34,952 nucleotides of DNA from Microbacterium sp. MYb54 (GTDB lineage: Bacteria; Actinomycetota; Actinomycetes; Actinomycetales; Microbacteriaceae): positions 1 through 34,952 of the forward strand of contig NZ_PCPA01000032.1 of assembly GCF_002979515.1 (NCBI RefSeq). Reading direction: 5' to 3'. Below are positions 29,307 to 34,952 of this stretch, one piece after another. Below the pieces are notes generated by a model that was not told where the DNA came from, did not search any database, and worked only from the letters and a program-made list of their open reading frames with translations. The first letter of the stretch is position 1; every line of letters begins with the position of its first letter. The translations under genes and the position numbers were made by a program.

Positions 29307-31007
29307 ATGTCGAAATCACCCCTTCGCACCGTCGTACCCTCATCCCGTCGCGTCCTCGTCGCAGCTCTCGCCGTCACCGCACTGGTCGGCTCGCTCGCCG
29401 CCTGCACGTCGTCGAGCTCGACTCCTGAGCCCAGCGATGTCGCCGTCGTCGACGGCGGCGAGATCGTGATCGGTGCCGAACAGGAGCCCGACTGCGCCGA
29501 CTGGATCGCCACCTGCGCCGGCTCGATCTGGGGCAGCTACATCATGCAGACCCCGACCCTGCCCGGTGTCTTCCAGACGCGCCAGGTCGACGACGAGTGG
29601 GTGCCCGTTCCCTCCGACCTCGTCACCGAGGAGCCGGTCGCCGAGGTCGCCGCCGACGGCACCCAGACCATCACCTACTCGATCAACCCCGACGCGGTGT
29701 GGTCAGACGGCGAGCCCATCACCTCGGCCGACTTCGAGTACACCGCGCTGCAGATCCGCGACGGCGACGACATCTTCGACAAGACCGGCTACGACCGCAT
29801 CACCGCGATCGATGCGAGCGACCCGAAGACCGTCGTTGTCACCCTGAGCTCGGCGTACGCCGGGTGGCGCACGCTGTTCAGCGTCTACGGCCTGATGCCG
29901 GCGCACCTGCTCGACGGCAAGGACCGCAGCGCGCTGATGTCGGACGGCTACGACTTCAGCGGCGGACCGTGGAAGATCGAGAAGTGGACCCGCGGAACCT
30001 CGGTCACGCTGGTCCCGAATGAGAAGTACTGGGGCGAGAAGCCGCACCTCGACAAGGTCACCTTCCTGTTCCTGCCCGACACGACGGCGGCCTTCCAGGC
30101 GCTCAAGAGCGGACAGGTCAGTGCCCTCTACCCGTCGCCGCAGCTCGACGCGATCAACCAGATCGAGGCGGGGCTCCCCGGCATCAAGTCGCAGGTCGAC
30201 GCCCGCAGCGGCAACCTCGAGGCGATCTGGCTGAACAACTCCGCAGCCCCCTTCGACTCGGTCGCGGTGCGCCAGGCGCTCGCATACTCCATCGACCGCG
30301 ACGCCATCGTGAAGCGGCTGTTCGGGGCCCTCGGCATCGACAAGGCGCAGCAGAGCTTCAACACCCCGATGGTCGCGCCGTTCGCCGCGGACGACTTCTC
30401 GGAGTACACGCTCGACCTCGACAAGGTCGACGAGCTGATGGAGGGCGACGGCTGGGCGAAGGACGCAGACGACGTCTGGGCGAAGGATGGCGAGACGGCC
30501 ACCTTCTCGATCAAGACGCTCGCCGGCAACAAGCGCCGCGACCTCACGGTGCAGGTGCTGCAGTCGCAGCTGAAGGATGCCGGGTTCGAGATGACGATCG
30601 ACCAGGTGACCCCGGCTGACCTCTTCGGCACGATCGCACCGGAGGGCGACTTCCAGGCCGGCCTCTGGGCGCTCGTGGACACGTTCCCGGACCCCACGCT
30701 CAGCTCGACGTTCTCGTCGGTCAACATCCCGAGCGAGGCCAACGGCTTCTCCGGCATCAACTTCTACCGCACGAACATCCCCGGCCTCGATGACCTGCTC
30801 GGTCAGGTCGACAGCGAGCTCGACGTGGATGCCCGGGTCTCGGCGTCGCACGATGCGGATGCGCTGATCGCCGAGAACGTGCCTTCGCTGCCGCTGGACA
30901 CCGTGCCGAACGTGCTGCTGTGGAGCGACAAGGTCGGCGGTCCCCTGCAGATCAACCCCGTCGAGGGTCCGTTCTGGAACCTCGCCCAGTGGGGCCTGGT
31001 CGGCTGA
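29307..31007 (+). CDS. ABC transporter substrate-binding lipoprotein, family 5 (oligopeptide/dipeptide)
   Basis: A 566-residue SBP_bac_5 protein. The N-terminus is a lipoprotein signal: positive residues, a hydrophobic stretch 17-29 and the lipobox LAAC with C33, then a Ser-rich linker. The mature part has the usual signatures of cluster C binding proteins: YSINPDAVWSDGEPITSADFEYT, GGPWKIEKW and VRQALAYSIDRDAIVKRLF. It binds peptides or other ligands outside the membrane and delivers them to the permeases encoded next. GGAG lies 8 nt before the ATG. Ligand type is not predictable from the sequence; the surrounding peptidases favour peptides or amide conjugates. Confidence 0.92.
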   Translation: MSKSPLRTVVPSSRRVLVAALAVTALVGSLAACTSSSSTPEPSDVAVVDGGEIVIGAEQEPDCADWIATCAGSIWGSYIMQTPTLPGVFQTRQVDDEWVPVPSDLVTEEPVAEVAADGTQTITYSINPDAVWSDGEPITSADFEYTALQIRDGDDIFDKTGYDRITAIDASDPKTVVVTLSSAYAGWRTLFSVYGLMPAHLLDGKDRSALMSDGYDFSGGPWKIEKWTRGTSVTLVPNEKYWGEKPHLDKVTFLFLPDTTAAFQALKSGQVSALYPSPQLDAINQIEAGLPGIKSQVDARSGNLEAIWLNNSAAPFDSVAVRQALAYSIDRDAIVKRLFGALGIDKAQQSFNTPMVAPFAADDFSEYTLDLDKVDELMEGDGWAKDADDVWAKDGETATFSIKTLAGNKRRDLTVQVLQSQLKDAGFEMTIDQVTPADLFGTIAPEGDFQAGLWALVDTFPDPTLSSTFSSVNIPSEANGFSGINFYRTNIPGLDDLLGQVDSELDVDARVSASHDADALIAENVPSLPLDTVPNVLLWSDKVGGPLQINPVEGPFWNLAQWGLVG

Positions 31008-31050
31008 GCCCGCTCGGGTTCAGCTGTCAGGACAGGAACGAGGCGACGAC

Positions 31051-32016
31051 GTGATCACCTTCATCACACGACGGGTGCTGTACTCGGTGCCGGTGATCCT
31101 CGTCGCCTCGTTCATCCTGTTCTGGGCGGTCAGGGCGACGTTCGATCCGCTGGCGAAGCTCCGCCAGGCGCACGACCCCTCGGTCATCGCCCGGGAGGTC
31201 GAGCGGCTCGGATTGGATCGCTCGATCCCCGAGCAGTACTTCCTCTGGCTGCGCGCGATGGTCACCGGCGACTGGGGCGTGAGCACCCGCACCGGCACCC
31301 CTGTGCTGCCGCTGATCGGCGAGGCGCTGTGGCCCACCCTGCAGCTCGCGTTCTGGGGGCTGCTGGTCGCGGTGCTGATCGCCGGCGGCATCAGCGTCTA
31401 CTCCGCCGTGCGGCAGTACTCGCTCGGCGACAACCTGCTCACCGGAGCGTCGTACATCGGCATCGCGATGCCCGCGTTCTGGTTCGGGCTGATCCTGATC
31501 CAGACCTTCGCGGTGTGGCCGAAGGAGCAGTTCGGGCTCAGCGAGCCGCCGCTGTTCTTCATCGGATTGAACTCGCCGGGGCAGACCGGGGTGCTCGACT
31601 ACGTCCGCCACCTCGTGCTTCCGGTGGCCGCGCTGATGATCGCGCTCGTCGCCTCGTGGAGCCGGTTCGGGCGGGCGGCCATGCTCGACGCGCTGTCGAG
31701 CGACTATGTGCGCACCGCGCGGGCGAAGGGCGTGCCGCGACGGCAGGTCATCTGGAAGCACGCGGTGCGCAACTCGATGGCCCCCTTCGTCACGGTCGTC
31801 GCCCTCGACGCCGCGATCCTGATCGGCGGACTCGTCGTGACCGAGCAGATCTTCGCGATCCCCGGCATGGGGCGACTCTTCCTGCAGTCGCTGGTGGCGG
31901 GCGACGTGTTCGTGCTGCTGCCGTGGATGCTCGTGGTCGCCGTCGCGGTGGTCCTGTGCAACCTGATCGCCGACATCGCCTATGCGGTGCTCGACCCGAG
32001 AGTGAGGCTGTCATGA
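31051..32016 (+). CDS. oligopeptide ABC transporter permease (DppB/OppB type)
   Basis: A 321-residue inner-membrane permease with six likely membrane segments. The binding-protein-dependent transport signature is at DYVRTARAKGVPRRQVIWKHAVRNS (EAA loop that contacts the ATPases). The start is a GTG with only a weak AGG upstream, 43 bp after the binding-protein gene. It overlaps the second permease by 4 bp. It forms the translocation pore as a heterodimer with the DppC-like protein. Confidence 0.9.
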   Translation: MITFITRRVLYSVPVILVASFILFWAVRATFDPLAKLRQAHDPSVIAREVERLGLDRSIPEQYFLWLRAMVTGDWGVSTRTGTPVLPLIGEALWPTLQLAFWGLLVAVLIAGGISVYSAVRQYSLGDNLLTGASYIGIAMPAFWFGLILIQTFAVWPKEQFGLSEPPLFFIGLNSPGQTGVLDYVRHLVLPVAALMIALVASWSRFGRAAMLDALSSDYVRTARAKGVPRRQVIWKHAVRNSMAPFVTVVALDAAILIGGLVVTEQIFAIPGMGRLFLQSLVAGDVFVLLPWMLVVAVAVVLCNLIADIAYAVLDPRVRLS

Positions 32017-32915
32017 GCGGTGCAGGCATCGCCGGGAGCGAGGAGCTGCTCGCCGAGCAGGATCCGCAGAAGGCTCCCACCCGCCAGCTGCTGAAGGGCT
32101 TCCTCCGGCACCGGCTCGGTGTCGTGAGCCTGATCGTGCTGGTCATTCTGCTGATCGCGTGCTTCGGCGCCGGGCTGATCGCGCCGTATTCGCAGGGGCA
32201 GCAGGATCTGCTGCTGGGGCCCACCCCGCCGTCGGCCGACCACTGGCTCGGCACCGACGAGCTGGGGCGCGACTACCTCAGCGAGATCCTGTTCGCCGGG
32301 CAGGTGTCGCTCGCGATCGGGCTGTCGGTCGCGCTGCTCGCCACGGTCGTCGGCACCGCGCTCGGGGCGATCGCCGGGTATGTGGGCGGATGGATCGGCG
32401 AGCTCATCATGCGCATCACCGACCTGTTCCTCATCGTCCCGGCGATCGCGCTGCTCGCGGTGATCCTGCAGGGACTCGGCCCCTCGCCCACCACGATCGT
32501 GTTCGCGCTCACCGCACTGGGATGGACCTACATCGCCCGTGTCGTGCGCGCCCAGGTGCTGTCTCTGCGCGAGAAGGACTTCATCGACGCGGCCAGGGGT
32601 ATCGGAGCCTCGGGCGCCCGCATCGTGATCTCGCATCTGCTGCCGAACCTCGCCGGCGTCATCGCCGTCGCGATGAGTCTCGCCGTGGCATCCTCGATCA
32701 TCGCCGAGTCGACCCTCAGCTTCCTCGGGTTCGGGGTCCAACCGCCGCAGACCAGCTGGGGATCGATGCTCAGTCAGGCGGCCGGCTACGTCGGCACGCC
32801 GCAGGTGTACCTGCTGTACTTCCCCGGCCTCTTCATCCTCGTGACGGTGCTCTGCGTCAACTTCATCGGCGACGGACTGCGCGATGCGCTCGACCCGCAG
32901 GGGAAGAACCTGTGA
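32013..32915 (+). CDS. oligopeptide ABC transporter permease (DppC/OppC type)
   Basis: A 300-residue permease partner. The OppC N-terminal segment (residues 25-60, FLRHRLGVVSLIVLVILL) is followed by the periplasmic GTDELGRDYLSEILFAGQVSL motif typical of DppC, and the EAA loop KDFIDAARGIGASGARIVISHLLPN. It begins in an ATGA overlap with the DppB-like gene and ends in a GTGA overlap with the first ATPase, so the operon is tightly coupled. Confidence 0.92.
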   Translation: MSGAGIAGSEELLAEQDPQKAPTRQLLKGFLRHRLGVVSLIVLVILLIACFGAGLIAPYSQGQQDLLLGPTPPSADHWLGTDELGRDYLSEILFAGQVSLAIGLSVALLATVVGTALGAIAGYVGGWIGELIMRITDLFLIVPAIALLAVILQGLGPSPTTIVFALTALGWTYIARVVRAQVLSLREKDFIDAARGIGASGARIVISHLLPNLAGVIAVAMSLAVASSIIAESTLSFLGFGVQPPQTSWGSMLSQAAGYVGTPQVYLLYFPGLFILVTVLCVNFIGDGLRDALDPQGKNL

Positions 32916-33916
32916 GCGCCGCGGTGCTCCTCGAAGTCGAGGACGTGTCGATCAGCTTCCCGACCGATGCCGGGCTCGCCAAGGCCGTCGAAGGTGTCTC
33001 GTTCGTGCTGCACGAGGGCGAGACCGTCGGCATCGTGGGCGAATCGGGTTCGGGCAAGTCGATGACCGCGATGGCGATCATGGGACTGCTGCCGAAGAGG
33101 GCCGTCGTGACCGGATCGATCAGGTTCCGCGGCCAGGAGCTGGTCGGTCTCGCAGACGACGAGCTGCGGGAGATCCGCGGCAAGGACATCGCGATCGTGT
33201 TCCAAGACGCTCTGACCGCGCTCAACCCGGTCATGCGCGTGGGGGAGCAGCTGGTCGAGGCGGTGCGGGTGCACAGACCGGAATCGACCGCGGCCGAGCG
33301 TCGCGCGAGGGCGATCGAGCTGCTCGACCTGGTCGGTATCCCTTCGCCCGAACTGCGCGTCGACCGCTACCCGCACGAGTTCTCCGGCGGCATGCGGCAG
33401 CGCGTCATGATCGCCATGAGCATCGCCAACGAGCCCGACCTGCTGATCGCCGACGAGCCCACGACGGCGCTCGACGTGACGGTGCAGGCGCAGGTGCTCG
33501 AAGTGCTGCGCGAGGTGCAGCGGCGCACCGGAACGACCGTGCTGCTGATCACGCACGACCTCGGCGTCGTGGCCGGAACCGCCGATCGGGTGCTCGTGAT
33601 GTATGCGGGCGGGCTGGTCGAGACAGCCGACGTCGATCCGCTGTTCTACGAGACCGCGCACCCGTACACCGCGGGGCTGCTGGCATCGCTGCCGCGCATC
33701 GACCGGCGGGCCTCGCGCGATGAACGGCTGTACCAGATCGCTGGACAGCCTCCGGTGGCGACGGCCTGGCCCGTCGGATGCCGCTTCGCACCGCGGTGCG
33801 CGCACGCGGTGGTCGGCCGCTGCGACGTGGCCGTACCCGAACCGGTCGCTGTCGGCGAGGGGCACACGGCCGCCTGCGTGCGAGTCGACGAGTGGCAGAA
33901 GGAGGTGGTGTCATGA
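32912..33916 (+). CDS. oligopeptide ABC transporter ATPase (DppD/OppD type)
   Basis: A 334-residue ATPase with GTG start. Walker A GESGSGKS is at 43-50, Q-loop VFQDALTALNP near 97-106, signature FSGGMRQR at 157-164, Walker B LLIADEP at 177-183 and switch His in ITHDLGVV. The C-terminal oligopeptide/dipeptide domain has the GCRFAPRCAHAVVGRC cysteine motif, which in Opp/Dpp ATPases can hold an iron-sulfur cluster. It pairs with the DppF-like ATPase, with which it overlaps by 4 bp. Confidence 0.93.
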   Translation: MSAAVLLEVEDVSISFPTDAGLAKAVEGVSFVLHEGETVGIVGESGSGKSMTAMAIMGLLPKRAVVTGSIRFRGQELVGLADDELREIRGKDIAIVFQDALTALNPVMRVGEQLVEAVRVHRPESTAAERRARAIELLDLVGIPSPELRVDRYPHEFSGGMRQRVMIAMSIANEPDLLIADEPTTALDVTVQAQVLEVLREVQRRTGTTVLLITHDLGVVAGTADRVLVMYAGGLVETADVDPLFYETAHPYTAGLLASLPRIDRRASRDERLYQIAGQPPVATAWPVGCRFAPRCAHAVVGRCDVAVPEPVAVGEGHTAACVRVDEWQKEVVS

Positions 33917-34947
33917 GCAGTTCCGTCGTGAGCGGTCCCGTCACGAGCACTGGCCTGACGGTGCAGAACCTCGTCAAGGAGTACCGCGTCGGTGGTGGCC
34001 TGTTCGGCCGCACGCGCGACGTGGTGCAGGCGGTGTCGGACGTGAGCCTGTCGATCGAGGGCGGGCAGACGTTCGGGCTCGTGGGCGAATCCGGATGCGG
34101 CAAGTCGTCGCTCGGGCGCAGTGTCGCACGGTTGCAGTCGAGCGACGGCGGCACGATCCTGCTCGGCGACGATGACATCACCGGCCTGGAGGGCACGCGT
34201 CTTCGGGCCCTGCGTCGGCGGGTGCAGTTCGTGTTCCAAGACCCGTACGCCTCGCTGAACCCACGCAAGTCGGTGCGGGCGACGCTCACCGAGCCGCTCG
34301 TGATCCACGGCCTGCACCGCGGAAACCACGACCGCCGTGTCGAGGAGCTGCTGACGCAGGTCGGGCTCAACCCCGCGCACGCCGACCGCTTCCCGCATGA
34401 GTTCTCGGGCGGGCAGCGGCAGCGACTCGGCATCGCCAGGGCCCTCGCCGTCGAGCCCGAGGTGATCGTGCTCGACGAGCCGGTCAGTGCGCTCGACGTC
34501 AGCGTGCAGGCCGGGGTGTTGAATCTGCTCGACGACCTGCAGCGCGACCTCGGGCTCACCTACCTCTTCATCGCGCACGATCTCTCGGTCGTGCGGCACC
34601 TCAGCGACCGCGTCGGGGTCATGTACCTCGGCAAACTCGTCGAGGAAGGACCCGTCGACGAGATGTACGAGCGACCGCTGCATCCGTACACCCAGGCGCT
34701 GCTGTCGGCGATCCCGGTGCCGGATCCTCGGGCCGAGCGGGCGCGCGAACGCATCGTGCTCACCGGCGACGTGCCGAGCCCCGTGTCGCCCCCGAGCGGA
34801 TGCCGCTTCCGCACCCGCTGCTGGAAGGCCACCGAGATCTGCGCCGAGGTCGTTCCCGAGCTCGCCGCTCCCACCGTCAGTGCCCCCGAACCCGGTGACA
34901 CGCATCGCGTAGCCTGCCACCACCCCGCCGAGCGCGCCGTCCTCTGA
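33913..34947 (+). CDS. oligopeptide ABC transporter ATPase (DppF/OppF type)
   Basis: A 344-residue ATPase. An extended first strand with GGGLFGRTRDVVQAVSDVSL, typical of the F-type subunit, precedes Walker A GESGCGKS (58-65). Q-loop VFQDPYASLNPRKSV, signature FSGGQRQR (164-171), Walker B VIVLDEP (184-190) and AHDLSVV follow. The C-terminal domain again has a Cys motif (GCRFRTRCWKATEIC). It closes a five-gene operon; its stop lies 5 bases before the window end, so a downstream partner cannot be excluded. Confidence 0.93.
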   Translation: MSSSVVSGPVTSTGLTVQNLVKEYRVGGGLFGRTRDVVQAVSDVSLSIEGGQTFGLVGESGCGKSSLGRSVARLQSSDGGTILLGDDDITGLEGTRLRALRRRVQFVFQDPYASLNPRKSVRATLTEPLVIHGLHRGNHDRRVEELLTQVGLNPAHADRFPHEFSGGQRQRLGIARALAVEPEVIVLDEPVSALDVSVQAGVLNLLDDLQRDLGLTYLFIAHDLSVVRHLSDRVGVMYLGKLVEEGPVDEMYERPLHPYTQALLSAIPVPDPRAERARERIVLTGDVPSPVSPPSGCRFRTRCWKATEICAEVVPELAAPTVSAPEPGDTHRVACHHPAERAVL

Positions 34948-34952
34948 CCACC

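Overview
The window is high-GC DNA with a strong G/C bias at third codon positions, frequent 4-bp ATGA/GTGA gene overlaps, TANNNT-type -10 boxes and several GTG/TTG starts. This fits a high-GC actinobacterium, most likely of the Microbacterium/Microbacteriaceae type; that is inference from style, since there is no rRNA. No tRNA, rRNA, CRISPR, phage or transposase gene is visible.

Layout. (1) 1-1729: end of a Gfo/Idh/MocA oxidoreductase overlapping an Eis-like GNAT acetyltransferase. (2) 1837-4017: a Tat-exported beta-helix protein, followed by about 345 bp carrying two copies of a nested-hairpin repeat. (3) 4364-5350: a zinc-independent quinone oxidoreductase with an HxlR-like palindrome in front. 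(4) 5471-21353: a catabolic region organised around a GntR/FCD regulator. The 10-bp core TGCTATAGCA (usually TTGCTATAGCAA) occurs in the promoters of the MFS transporter + second beta-helix gene, a ceramidase-like gene, an SDR-enolase-SDR operon, and a divergent pair (SDR + NTF2-like to the left, 2-hydroxyacid dehydrogenase + FAH hydrolase to the right). A one-mismatch copy lies in front of gntR itself. This regulon is interrupted at 15.5-18.3 kb by a zinc-ribbon nuclease-like gene, dinB, a small membrane ORF and a 77-bp exact repeat. (5) 21571-24097: lactonase (SMP-30) + spermidine-synthase-like pair and a coiled-coil membrane protein. (6) 24336-34947: a fluoroacetate-dehalogenase-like hydrolase + M20 peptidase operon, a TetR regulator, an S9 peptidase and a five-gene oligopeptide ABC transporter. 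Three promoters here share a 19-bp operator, TAGTCA-N7-TGACTA.

How it fits together. Region 4 encodes most steps of a non-phosphorylative sugar or sugar-acid route: import by an ACS-type MFS carrier, oxidation by SDRs, lactone opening (SMP-30, nearby but without the operator), dehydration by an enolase-superfamily enzyme, oxidation by an SDR and cleavage of the diketo acid by an FAH hydrolase. The secreted beta-helix proteins would act on the outside polymer. The substrate is not identifiable from sequence. Region 6 looks like peptide or amide scavenging: import of oligopeptides or conjugates, then cleavage by S9 and M20 peptidases, probably under the TetR protein. The two adjacent operator-defined regulons, each with its likely regulator in the window, are the main new observation.
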